From positions 1-15,017 of the forward strand of contig CAYXKC010000032.1 in assembly GCA_964465295.1 (NCBI GenBank): a stretch of 15,017 nt of DNA, given 5' to 3'. Under the pieces are notes generated by a model. The model was given only the letters and a program-made list of their open reading frames with translations. It did no database searches and had not been told where the DNA came from. Shown in pieces: positions 5,680 to 12,203 of the stretch; position 1 is the first letter of the stretch; the number at the start of each line of letters is the position of its first letter. Made by a program: the position numbers and the translations under genes. The stretch is from Methanolacinia sp964465295. Lineage in GTDB: Archaea > Halobacteriota > Methanomicrobia > Methanomicrobiales > Methanomicrobiaceae.

Positions 5680-6612
5680 ATGTTCTCGGTAACAAAGCTT
5701 GATCTATTGGGGCAGACGATCGAATGCAGGGAGGAGACCCTGACAGGAATCCGGTGCAGGATCAGTCCTTCAAGGGGAGAGAGAGCCCTGAACAATTTTG
5801 AGCCTTTCTGCGTTCCTGAAGATGAAAGGTGCGTATTCTGCCCGGAGAATATTGAAAGAGCAACTCCATGCTTTGAGAACGGGGAAAGGATATACTCGGG
5901 CGACAGTGTGACATTTCCAAACAGTTTTCCTTTCGGAAAAAACCATATCGTCACCGTGGTTACAAAAGAACACTGCCCCGTTGACATTACGGAAAAAGAG
6001 ATCTCAGATTCGCTGAAGGGCCAGTTCATGGCACTAAAAGGAAAAGAGGGTTTCGTCTCGGTAAACTGGAATTATCTCCCCTCAGCCGGTGCAAGCATGA
6101 TCCATCCCCATATCCAGGGTCTCTGCTGCATTCAGCCTTCGTACCTGACCTCTCTCTATCTTGGGAGATCAGGATATTATTATGAGAAGAAAGGTAAGAA
6201 CTACTGGTCAATTTTAGCCGAATCGGAAAAGAGCTCGGAGAGATACCTGTTCGGGGATGAGATCGTCTGGTGCGCAAATCCTGTTCCTGCAGGGGAGAAA
6301 GAAATCCGCGGCTATCTTCCGGTGTGTTCGTTTGAGGATTTTGAGCAGTTTATCCCGGAGACGGCTGCAGGAATAAAGAGGGTTATCGAATTATACCGGG
6401 CAGAAGGAAGCCACGCATTCAATATGTCGATTAAATTCGGAAGAAGTGGGGATGAAGAATTTTTCAGGTCGTTCATATCGATGATTGCACGAATTGATCC
6501 GAATCCTATGTCCTTTTCAGATACGGCCTTTATGGAAAGACTTCATCTCGAACCTGTGGTAATGACCCTGCCTGAGGAGCTCGGGCTGAAATACAGGGAA
6601 AAGGGCCGCTGA
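5680..6612 (+). CDS. Galactose-1-phosphate uridylyltransferase-like protein (HIT superfamily)
   Basis: This is a nucleotidyltransferase of the GalT branch of the HIT superfamily, which transfers UMP (or another NMP) to a hexose 1-phosphate through a His-linked intermediate. In its 310 aa, CVFC (51-54) is the GalT zinc pair. SAGASMIHPHIQG (135-147) is the active site, with H142 as zinc ligand and H144 as the expected nucleophile, followed by Q146. H98 is placed like the remaining zinc ligand. The spacing resembles E. coli GalT (C52, C55, H115, H164, H166, Q168). The true substrate is not shown by sequence: similar archaeal proteins may act on other sugars. The start ATG 5680 has no strong Shine-Dalgarno. 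The gene stands alone between the mer terminator and a convergent HD gene whose stop codon lies 15 bp away. Confidence 0.8.
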   Translation: MFSVTKLDLLGQTIECREETLTGIRCRISPSRGERALNNFEPFCVPEDERCVFCPENIERATPCFENGERIYSGDSVTFPNSFPFGKNHIVTVVTKEHCPVDITEKEISDSLKGQFMALKGKEGFVSVNWNYLPSAGASMIHPHIQGLCCIQPSYLTSLYLGRSGYYYEKKGKNYWSILAESEKSSERYLFGDEIVWCANPVPAGEKEIRGYLPVCSFEDFEQFIPETAAGIKRVIELYRAEGSHAFNMSIKFGRSGDEEFFRSFISMIARIDPNPMSFSDTAFMERLHLEPVVMTLPEELGLKYREKGR

Positions 6613-6630
6613 ACCGGATCAACCGGTTCA
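6610..6630. terminator. Perfect 8-bp inverted repeat joining two convergent stop codons (possible bidirectional terminator)
   Basis: TGAACCGG (6610-6617) and CCGGTTCA (6623-6630) flank the 5-nt loop ATCAA. The outermost triplet of each arm is the TGA stop of the gene on that strand. No T-run follows on either side, so a terminator role is uncertain. Confidence 0.45.
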
Positions 6631-7173
6631 AAGTCCGATCTCATCCTTTACCGAGCGCACACCCGAAACAGCGATCTCGTAGAATTCAGGAATTTCAATA
6701 TATTTTTCGATCATCATTATCCTATCCCTGTTGCATCCGGCGGCAAAAGAGCGGTCTTTGATCTTCTTTTTTATCGTCTTTCCCGTTACTGCAGATACAT
6801 CTCCGCCTTTTACCAGTGCACAGGCGGTAATCAGCCCCGAAATATTGTCGGCGGCGGTCAGTGCAAGATCGACAGGAGAGTCAAAATCCCCGTATTTCTC
6901 AAAGTTATGCCTCTTAACAGGCCCGGCGATATCCTCATCAATGCCATGATTAGTGAGGATTTCATATCCTGCATCTCCATGGAGACTCATATCTCCACCG
7001 ATCTCCTCAAAGTCAATATCATGGAGGATACCAATAATCTCCCATCTGTCTTCATCCTCCCCAAGCCTGGCGGCCGCAGCCCTCATTATTGCCGCAGTTG
7101 CAATACAGTGAATGAAAAGCCCTTCATTTTTGACGTGTTCCTTCAGCAGGAGAATGGCATCTTCCCTCTTCAT
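6628..7173 (-). CDS. HD-domain metal-dependent phosphohydrolase
   Basis: The 181-aa protein of the HD superfamily would hydrolyse a phosphomonoester or phosphodiester at a metal site; the substrate is unknown. Visible ligands are H22 (FIHCIATAAIM), H51-D52 (GILHDID), H65 and H76 in the following helices, H89 (VKRHN) and D109 (AADNISGL). This is the full H...HD...H...H...D pattern, so it should be active. There is no signal peptide, membrane segment or attached domain. The start at 7173 lacks an obvious Shine-Dalgarno but fits the usual N-terminus of these small HD proteins. It is convergent with the GalT-like gene and lies downstream of mtd on the same strand. An oligo-T run after mtd makes co-transcription doubtful. 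Confidence 0.85.
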   Translation of the reverse strand: MKREDAILLLKEHVKNEGLFIHCIATAAIMRAAAARLGEDEDRWEIIGILHDIDFEEIGGDMSLHGDAGYEILTNHGIDEDIAGPVKRHNFEKYGDFDSPVDLALTAADNISGLITACALVKGGDVSAVTGKTIKKKIKDRSFAAGCNRDRIMMIEKYIEIPEFYEIAVSGVRSVKDEIGL

Positions 7174-7193
7174 ATATTCTGAATGCTATTTGA

Positions 7194-7209
7194 GTTACTA
7201 AAAAGTAAC
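7194..7209. promoter_or_regulatory. Inverted repeat upstream of the HD gene
   Basis: GTTACT (7194-7199) and AGTAAC (7204-7209) form a perfect 6-bp dyad around AAAA, 21 bp upstream of the HD start codon. It is a candidate operator. Confidence 0.35.
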
Positions 7210-7290
7210 CGGCGCGTAAACACTCTCAATTTAATCCTGTATCCTGCACCGGGATAGATAATATTGATTCTATGAAATAACTACAGTAAC

Positions 7291-7297
7291 AAAAAAA
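7291..7297 (-). terminator. Oligo-T terminator of mtd (minus strand)
   Basis: A7 on the plus strand (T7 on the minus strand) begins 19 bp beyond the mtd stop codon, within AT-rich sequence. Confidence 0.5.
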
Positions 7298-7315
7298 GAT
7301 GAATTTTTATTTAAT

Positions 7316-8155
7316 TTACTCAGGCTTTGAGATCAGGGTGGTCTTGGAGACCAGTACGCCATCGGCCTTGTGTGGCTTTCTCACAACACCGTCACAGCCT
7401 TTCTCAATCTCACGTGCTTCTTCACAAAGGAGCATTGCAGAGCGCATCATCTCGTGTGCAGATGCAACGATTGGGACGTAATTCTCAAATCCTTTTGTCA
7501 TGAAGCATCCCTTTACATTGACCATTGCAACTGCTGCTGCAATCTCAAATGCTGCGCGTGCCTTTGCATATGCGTATGGGTTTGTGAACTCGTCTTTGAC
7601 TGCCTTGTCTGCTGTCATGACAATCTTCGGGAGAACGAGGTCTGCACCTGATTTGCCTGCCTTTACCTGGTCGATTACTTCATCGAGTGCAAGCTGCATC
7701 TTTCTGAATGCACCTGTAATAGTGAGTACTTTTACAAGGTTTCCGTTGTAGTCGGACATCTCTGTCGGGTCAAGGAACTCACGGCGTGCACCAATCATAG
7801 AGTCTGCCTTCTGGATAATGTATCCGAAGTCGCTCTCCTTCAGGTCTGCCCATTCTTTCTTTGTTGTAACATCATCTGTGATGACAACAACAGGAATGCC
7901 TGCTGCCTTTAATGCTTCACGTGCACCTGTTGGTCCGGGAAGCACACCGTTTGGTGATACGACAATTGCGAAGTCCGGCTTGTATGAGATAAGGTTGCTG
8001 ACAACACGGTCTACATCCTCAACTTCGAGTTTGGTTCCGCTTGTTGCCATAAATGTCTGCATATCTGTACGGTCTGCACGCTCATCGAGCAGAAGCTCGA
8101 CCATAACGCCACTTGCAATGTTTCCGAGTTTTGCTACTCCAACTTTTACTACCAT
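7316..8155 (-). CDS. mtd: F420-dependent methylenetetrahydromethanopterin dehydrogenase
   Basis: Mtd reversibly reduces methenyl-H4MPT to methylene-H4MPT with reduced F420 and feeds Mer. The 279-aa protein has the family length. Its N-terminus MVVKVGVAKLGNIASGVM, the central FAIVVSPNGVLPGPTGARE, and DFGYIIQKADSMIGARREFLDPTEM are characteristic of Mtd, an enzyme unrelated to other dehydrogenases. The end VSKTTLISKPE is also typical. The ATG start is preceded by AGAGGT about 7 nt upstream. Alanine codon use favours GCA, as in mer and the ribosomal genes, in line with strong expression. Upstream, a TATA-like element (8204-8211) and a perfect 14-bp palindrome (8166-8179) occupy the intergenic region shared with the divergent P-type ATPase gene. 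Confidence 0.97.
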   Translation of the reverse strand: MVVKVGVAKLGNIASGVMVELLLDERADRTDMQTFMATSGTKLEVEDVDRVVSNLISYKPDFAIVVSPNGVLPGPTGAREALKAAGIPVVVITDDVTTKKEWADLKESDFGYIIQKADSMIGARREFLDPTEMSDYNGNLVKVLTITGAFRKMQLALDEVIDQVKAGKSGADLVLPKIVMTADKAVKDEFTNPYAYAKARAAFEIAAAVAMVNVKGCFMTKGFENYVPIVASAHEMMRSAMLLCEEAREIEKGCDGVVRKPHKADGVLVSKTTLISKPE

Positions 8156-8165
8156 ATTCTATACC

Positions 8166-8179
8166 TCTCAAATTTGAGA
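8166..8179. promoter_or_regulatory. Perfect 14-bp palindrome in the mtd leader
   Basis: TCTCAAATTTGAGA ends 10 bp before the mtd start codon and touches its ribosome binding site. It lies just after the predicted transcription start, so a bound protein could repress. A single half-site TCTCAAAT recurs near 8299-8306. Confidence 0.45.
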
Positions 8180-8203
8180 ACATTCTAAGATTCATCAGGT
8201 CTG

Positions 8204-8211
8204 ATAATAAA
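8204..8211 (-). promoter_or_regulatory. Candidate mtd TATA box
   Basis: TTTATTAT on the minus strand lies 49 bp upstream of the mtd start codon, predicting a leader of about 25 nt. Confidence 0.4.
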
Positions 8212-8376
8212 GATTTTGAATTAATTTCAATTATCAGCTTTAACAGGGAGAGGCGCAATTTCGGAATGTTCTTCCGGGAGTTGAAGCCTGCAAAAAATAT
8301 CTCAAATGTTTTTTTTGATCAGTTGATGCAGTGCGTTAAAAATAAGGGAATTATTCTGAATGTGCTGCGCGGGTAG

Positions 8377-8388
8377 CATAATATTATT
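8377..8388 (+). promoter_or_regulatory. Candidate promoter of the P-type ATPase gene
   Basis: CATAATATTATT lies 28-39 bp before the ATG at 8416, so transcription would start only a few bases from the start codon. No ribosome binding site is visible. A leaderless or nearly leaderless mRNA is likely. Confidence 0.4.
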
Positions 8389-8415
8389 CTAAAAACAGGC
8401 CAAAGAACTATATTT

Positions 8416-11160
8416 ATGGTGGACCCCTGCACAGAAACCCCGATTTACTGGCATCACCTTCCGATAGATGAGGTATATGGGAGGCTCGTCACAGGTCCGG
8501 GCGGCCTGACCTCAGAGGAAGCGGCCATGCGTCTTCAGCAGTTCGGCCCCAACACCCTGCCTGCCCGAAAACCCCCCGGAATTCCCACGATTTTTATTCA
8601 CCAGTTCAAGAGTCCGCTGATTTACATACTCCTCATCGCAGCCCTGGTATCTTTTCTGTTGGGCGATTTTAAGGATGGTTTCTTTATTCTTGCTGTGGTT
8701 CTGCTGAACGCGGTAATTGGATTGTTTCAGGAATGGAAAGCCGAGCAGGGTGCAGACAAACTCCGTAGCCTGCTCCGGATAAAGGCAGTTGTCAGGAGGG
8801 ACGGTAAAGAGATCAGTATAAACGCCGCCGATCTTGTTCCCGGCGATCTTGTGATGCTCGAATCCGGAAACCGTGTACCTGCAGATATCCGCCTGGTTCA
8901 CGCCTCTAATCTGAACATCGACGAGTCTCTGCTGACCGGGGAGTCAGTTACGGTAGAAAAGGCAATAACCGTCCTTGACAGCGGCGCTCCCCTTGGCGAG
9001 AGGAAAAATATGGCCTTTGGCGGAACCACGGTGATAAACGGAAGGGGAGAAGGTGTTGTAACCGCGACCGGAATCTCGACCGAGGTGGGGAACATCGCAA
9101 AGGCGGTTGCAGAGACCGGATTCACAAAACCACCACTCCTGATAAGAATGGAGAAACTCTCCAGGAATATCGGAATTCTCGTAATATTCGCATGTATCCT
9201 GATGGCTGTTATTATGGTGTCACAGGGCGCTTCTCCGACAGAGGTGTTCTTCCTTGCAGTAGCCCTCTCAGTATCGGCAATTCCCGAGGGTCTGCCTGTT
9301 GCAATAACTGTCGCTCTCTCTATCGGTTTGATCAGGATGGGCAGGAGAAACGTTATCGTCCGGCGTCTTGCTGCTGTCGAGAGCCTTGGCAGCTGCACAA
9401 TGATTGCAACAGACAAGACAGGGACTCTTACGGTAAACGAGCAGACTGTCAGGAGGCTGATCCTTCCCCGGGGAACGGTCTATAATGTGACAGGTGCGGG
9501 ATATACTGAAGAGGGAGAGGTGACCCCCGGGGACGGGGGACTGGTTGATTATAGTGATGATCCGGGTCTTAAAAGGCTGGCTGTCGCAGGGGTGGTCTGC
9601 AATGAAGGAAGCCTGTACAAAGACGATGATGAATGGGTCTTTAACGGCGATTCTATGGATGTTGCACTCCTTTCGTTTGCATACAAGGCTGGAATAGATC
9701 CGGACGCCATTCATAACAGTATAAAGATAGAGGCAACTGTTCCTTTCGAGCCTGAGAGAAGGTACTCGGCAGTATATTACACAGACGATTCCGGCAAAAT
9801 AAAAGTTGCAGCAAAAGGGGCTTTTGAGGTTTTATCAAAATATTGCAGTGAGATCCCTGCTGAAGAAGGAGCTGTTCCTTTTGACAGGGAAGCGGCAGCC
9901 TCCATGCTTGCAATTCTAACCAAAAACGGTTATCGTGCGCTTGCATTTGCAGAAGGTGCGATAGATGCGATGCCTGAGGAAGGAATCGAACTTGCGACTG
10001 CGAAGATCCCCTTAACCTATCTTGGTGTTGCCGGATTCATCGACCCAATACGTCCCGGCGTCGGGGAGGCTGTTTGTATGTGCAGGGAAGCCGGGGTGGA
10101 GGTTGCAATGATTACAGGAGATCACCCTGACACTGCATTTGCAATCGCCAGTGAGATTGGGTTTTCCGGTGACGAATCAAAAATTGTCACCGGGGACATG
10201 CTTGAAAGGCTTGAATCTTCCAGTCCGCCTGAATTTTTTGAAAAGATCAGGGAAAGCCGGATATTCGCCCGCGTGAGCCCTGTACAGAAACTGCAGATTG
10301 TCGATGCGATGGTAAAGAGCGGCCATTTCGTTGCCGTCACCGGCGACGGTGTAAACGATGCACCTGCACTCAAAAAGGCAAATATCGGGGTTGCCATGGG
10401 TTCGGGAACCGATGTAACGAAGGATACGGCATCGATGATAATTGCGGACGATGACTTCTCCTCTATAGTTGCAGGGATTGAGGAGGGCAGGTTCGCATAC
10501 GATAATATAAGAAAGGTTACCTACCTGCTAATATCCACGGGTTTTGCGGAGATTGTCCTTTTTATACTGGCTCTGCTGGCCGGACTTCCTCTTCCGCTTC
10601 TTGCGGTGCAGTTGTTATGGTTAAACCTTGTTACAAACGGAATACAGGATATTGCTCTGGCCTTTGAGAAAGGAGAAGAGGGCACGATGAAAAAGAAACC
10701 CCGTGATCCGAAGGAGGGAGTGTTCAATAGGCTTATGATCCAGGAGACTATCCTTTCAGGAGCAATAATTGGTCTGATAGCATTTTCAACCTACTTCTGG
10801 CTGATGACGCAGGGATGGACTGAACCTGAAGCACGAAATGTCCTTGTACTTCTGATGGTTCTGCTAGAAAATTTCCATGCACTAAACTGCCGCTCGGAAC
10901 AGAGATCCCTGTTTAAGAATCCTCTTAGTAATAATTACTACCTGGTATTTGGTATAATTGCAGCACAGGGAATACATATTCTCGCAATGATGACGCCGTT
11001 CATGCAGGATCTGCTCAGTATCGGTCCTGTTGATCTCAGGATGTGGTTGTTGCTGCTTGTTATATCCTCCGCGATACTGATGGCAATGGAGCTTTTCAAA
11101 TTCATAAGATCGGGGATTGAGAAGAGGCATGAGAATAAAGGAAATTGTTGTGCCTGTTAA
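8416..11160 (+). CDS. Type II cation-transporting P-type ATPase
   Basis: The 914-aa membrane pump couples ATP hydrolysis to cation transport. Domains in order: N-terminal cation-ATPase domain (10-50), M1-M2 (about 66-104), actuator with TGES (174-177), M3-M4 (252-303) with the type II motif PEGL (290-293). Then come the phosphorylation motif DKTGTLT (D333), nucleotide domain (KGAF, 467-470), TGDHPDTA (567-574), hinge GDGVNDAP (643-650) and M5-M10 (700-897). Against SERCA, the M4 glutamate (E291), the M5 glutamate (E712), and N and T in M6 NLVTNG are kept. The M6 aspartate is Asn (741) and the M5 Asn is Gly, so calcium transport cannot be assumed; the ion is unknown. The C-terminus ends in a cysteine cluster, CCAC (911-914). 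All catalytic residues are present. It is divergent from mtd; the start ATG 8416 or GTG 8419 is not decided by a ribosome binding site. Confidence 0.93.
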   Translation: MVDPCTETPIYWHHLPIDEVYGRLVTGPGGLTSEEAAMRLQQFGPNTLPARKPPGIPTIFIHQFKSPLIYILLIAALVSFLLGDFKDGFFILAVVLLNAVIGLFQEWKAEQGADKLRSLLRIKAVVRRDGKEISINAADLVPGDLVMLESGNRVPADIRLVHASNLNIDESLLTGESVTVEKAITVLDSGAPLGERKNMAFGGTTVINGRGEGVVTATGISTEVGNIAKAVAETGFTKPPLLIRMEKLSRNIGILVIFACILMAVIMVSQGASPTEVFFLAVALSVSAIPEGLPVAITVALSIGLIRMGRRNVIVRRLAAVESLGSCTMIATDKTGTLTVNEQTVRRLILPRGTVYNVTGAGYTEEGEVTPGDGGLVDYSDDPGLKRLAVAGVVCNEGSLYKDDDEWVFNGDSMDVALLSFAYKAGIDPDAIHNSIKIEATVPFEPERRYSAVYYTDDSGKIKVAAKGAFEVLSKYCSEIPAEEGAVPFDREAAASMLAILTKNGYRALAFAEGAIDAMPEEGIELATAKIPLTYLGVAGFIDPIRPGVGEAVCMCREAGVEVAMITGDHPDTAFAIASEIGFSGDESKIVTGDMLERLESSSPPEFFEKIRESRIFARVSPVQKLQIVDAMVKSGHFVAVTGDGVNDAPALKKANIGVAMGSGTDVTKDTASMIIADDDFSSIVAGIEEGRFAYDNIRKVTYLLISTGFAEIVLFILALLAGLPLPLLAVQLLWLNLVTNGIQDIALAFEKGEEGTMKKKPRDPKEGVFNRLMIQETILSGAIIGLIAFSTYFWLMTQGWTEPEARNVLVLLMVLLENFHALNCRSEQRSLFKNPLSNNYYLVFGIIAAQGIHILAMMTPFMQDLLSIGPVDLRMWLLLLVISSAILMAMELFKFIRSGIEKRHENKGNCCAC

Positions 11161-11180
11161 GAATCAGTTAAGGAAAAGTG

Positions 11181-11189
11181 TTTAAATTA
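11181..11189 (+). promoter_or_regulatory. Candidate TATA box of the Tfx-family gene
   Basis: TTTAAATTA lies 23-31 bp before ATG 11212, so transcription would start at about the start codon. There is no Shine-Dalgarno, which suggests a leaderless transcript separate from the ATPase gene. Confidence 0.45.
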
Positions 11190-11211
11190 ATGAAAACATA
11201 TAACCCTATCA

Positions 11212-11616
11212 ATGAAAGATACTCTATTGACTGACAGGCAGAAAGAGGTGTTGAGATACAGGAAGCAGGGGCTTACGCAGCAGCAGATAGCAGATATCAT
11301 CCATACGTCAAAGGCGAATATCTGCACTATTGAAAAGGCTGCGACGGAGAATATTAAAAAGGCCCGTGAAACGCTTGAATTCCTCTACACCCTCGATACA
11401 ACACACCTGTGTACGATAGAGAAGGGAATCGATTCCCTTGAAGCTGTAAAGAAGATCTTTGCCGAGGCCGAAAAACCGGGGATCAAGATCCAGTACGATA
11501 CGATATCACTTATATATAAGATGCGCGAGTCAAATCCGGAAAAATTCCGGGGGCGGTATATAAAAGAGGATATCGAGATCTATATCAACGAAGAAGGAGA
11601 TATTTTTATTTTTTAG
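11212..11616 (+). CDS. Tfx-family DNA-binding transcriptional regulator
   Basis: This is a small archaeal regulator (134 aa). Residues 5-50 form a helix-turn-helix: LTDRQKEVLRYRKQGLTQQQ followed by IADIIHTSKANICTIEKAA. The TSKAN-x(4)-EKAA-x-ENI-x-KARETL pattern is that of Tfx. The founding Tfx of Methanothermobacter binds the fmdECB (molybdenum formylmethanofuran dehydrogenase) promoter region. The C-terminal half (about 62-134) is the acidic Tfx domain, ending EDIEIYINEEGDIFIF. The target here is unknown. The gene lies between the ATPase and the RNA/ribosomal region with its own promoter and a strong T10 terminator, so it is probably monocistronic. Shared use of the family name does not prove that it regulates formylmethanofuran dehydrogenase. 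Confidence 0.88.
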   Translation: MKDTLLTDRQKEVLRYRKQGLTQQQIADIIHTSKANICTIEKAATENIKKARETLEFLYTLDTTHLCTIEKGIDSLEAVKKIFAEAEKPGIKIQYDTISLIYKMRESNPEKFRGRYIKEDIEIYINEEGDIFIF

Positions 11617-11631
11617 GACTTTTATGGCTTC

Positions 11632-11641
11632 TTTTTTTTTT
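11632..11641 (+). terminator. T10 terminator after the Tfx-family gene
   Basis: Ten uninterrupted T begin 15 bp after the stop codon, the longest T-run in the window. Confidence 0.65.
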
Positions 11642-11720
11642 GAGGTTTATTGTGCGCTTTGGAGATGAATACGCTGTGAATGAAAGAGCCTGTTGCATTC
11701 GCGGAACTTTTTTAAATACA

Positions 11721-11728
11721 TTTATAAT
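11721..11728 (+). promoter_or_regulatory. Strong TATA box upstream of the structured RNA region
   Basis: TTTATAAT follows AAATACA, a BRE-like context, and predicts transcription starting near 11748-11753. No start codon with a ribosome binding site follows for hundreds of bases, so it should drive a noncoding RNA or a long leader. Nothing recognisable lies between the terminator at 11641 and this box. Confidence 0.55.
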
Positions 11729-11749
11729 ATCTTAGAAAAAATATTTAGG

Positions 11750-12110
11750 AACCCATTATGGGATTTTATGGATCTCCACCCCTGTTAAGGACAGGTGTGG
11801 GAAGACAAATCCCTGTGGTTGCCCGGATACCGCAGCCGCGGTCCGGAGATTGCCGAGAAAGGACCTGACACTTTATGGGTGTCAAAGTCCGGCTGACAAA
11901 GTAGGATCTGATAAATGCGCACAGGGTGGACGAAATGATTCGGCCCTTAATCCGTATCAGTTACGGATTGCGCAAATATGGTCAGAATCTTTAGAGAGAG
12001 ATTCCCGCCGTAAGAAGAGGTTTCAGGCGTACGTGGAGCAGCTGCATTAAGCGATGGCTATTCCCGTTATGCTATACCGGCCGTCTTACCGTCTCAAGGG
12101 CTAATCTCAG
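11750..12110 (+). ncRNA. Structured RNA of unknown identity, or long rpl3 operon leader
   Basis: No convincing protein gene is present; the bases form a series of helices. These are CCCA/TGGG (11752-11762); CCACCCCTGT/ACAGGTGTGG with one mismatch (11776-11800); CCGG-AT-ACCGC/GCGGT-CCGG with loop AGCC (11823-11846), enclosed with the previous hairpin by ATCTCC/GGAGAT (11772-11777 with 11845-11850). Next is GGAC-x-TGACAC/GTGTCA-xx-GTCC (11861-11890). A three-way junction is closed by TGCGCA/TGCGCA (11916-11921 with 11969-11974), holding AGGG...CGAA-ATGA-TTCG...CCCT and AATCCGTA/TACGGATT. GAATCT/AGATTC (11985-12004) follows. The conserved cores of SRP RNA and RNase P RNA were sought and not found. 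The 3' end is uncertain, with no T-run. A 66-codon frame at 11850-12050 lacks a ribosome binding site and is judged spurious. Confidence 0.55.
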
Positions 12111-12120
12111 ATTCAAAAGA

Positions 12121-12168
12121 CCGGAATCCTTTTTGATCCGGCCGAAATCCGTAATACGGGTTTCTCGG
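12121..12168 (+). promoter_or_regulatory. Two hairpins in the rpl3 leader
   Basis: CCGGA-A-TC/GATCCGG (12121-12141) has a T-rich loop. GAAATCCG/CGGGTTTC (12144-12151 with 12157-12164) has 8 bp including one G-T pair, loop TAATA, and is extended by CC/GG. They end 35 bases before the L3 start codon and are followed by an A-rich single-stranded stretch. This is a candidate autoregulatory or attenuation element for the ribosomal operon. Confidence 0.5.
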
Positions 12169-12203
12169 AAAAAAGAACAAAGAAATACAGGACTGATTGA
12201 TAA

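Noticed and set aside
5004..6029. A 341-codon open frame on the minus strand across mer and the GalT-like gene
   Set aside because: It runs antisense to mer, which is certain, and through part of the GalT-like gene; its composition is that of a codon-bias shadow and it has no recognisable motif.
8113..8376. An 87-codon plus-strand frame between mtd and the ATPase gene
   Set aside because: It begins inside mtd on the opposite strand, and spans the mtd promoter and AT-rich intergenic sequence with no domain signal.
11832..11842. GCAGCCGCGGT, identical to part of the 16S rRNA 530 loop, as ribosomal mimicry
   Set aside because: It is only 11 bases, explained by a local GC hairpin, and archaeal 16S usually reads differently here; a chance match is likely.
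11850..12050. A 66-codon open frame in the structured region
   Set aside because: It has no ribosome binding site, no family resemblance, and its bases are accounted for by helices. A tiny gene cannot be fully excluded.
11750..12110. SRP RNA or RNase P RNA as identity of the structured region
   Set aside because: The conserved SRP helix 8 core (GGAAGG...AGCAG) and the RNase P core words (GGAAAGUC, ACAGAA) could not be found. A covariance-model search would settle this.
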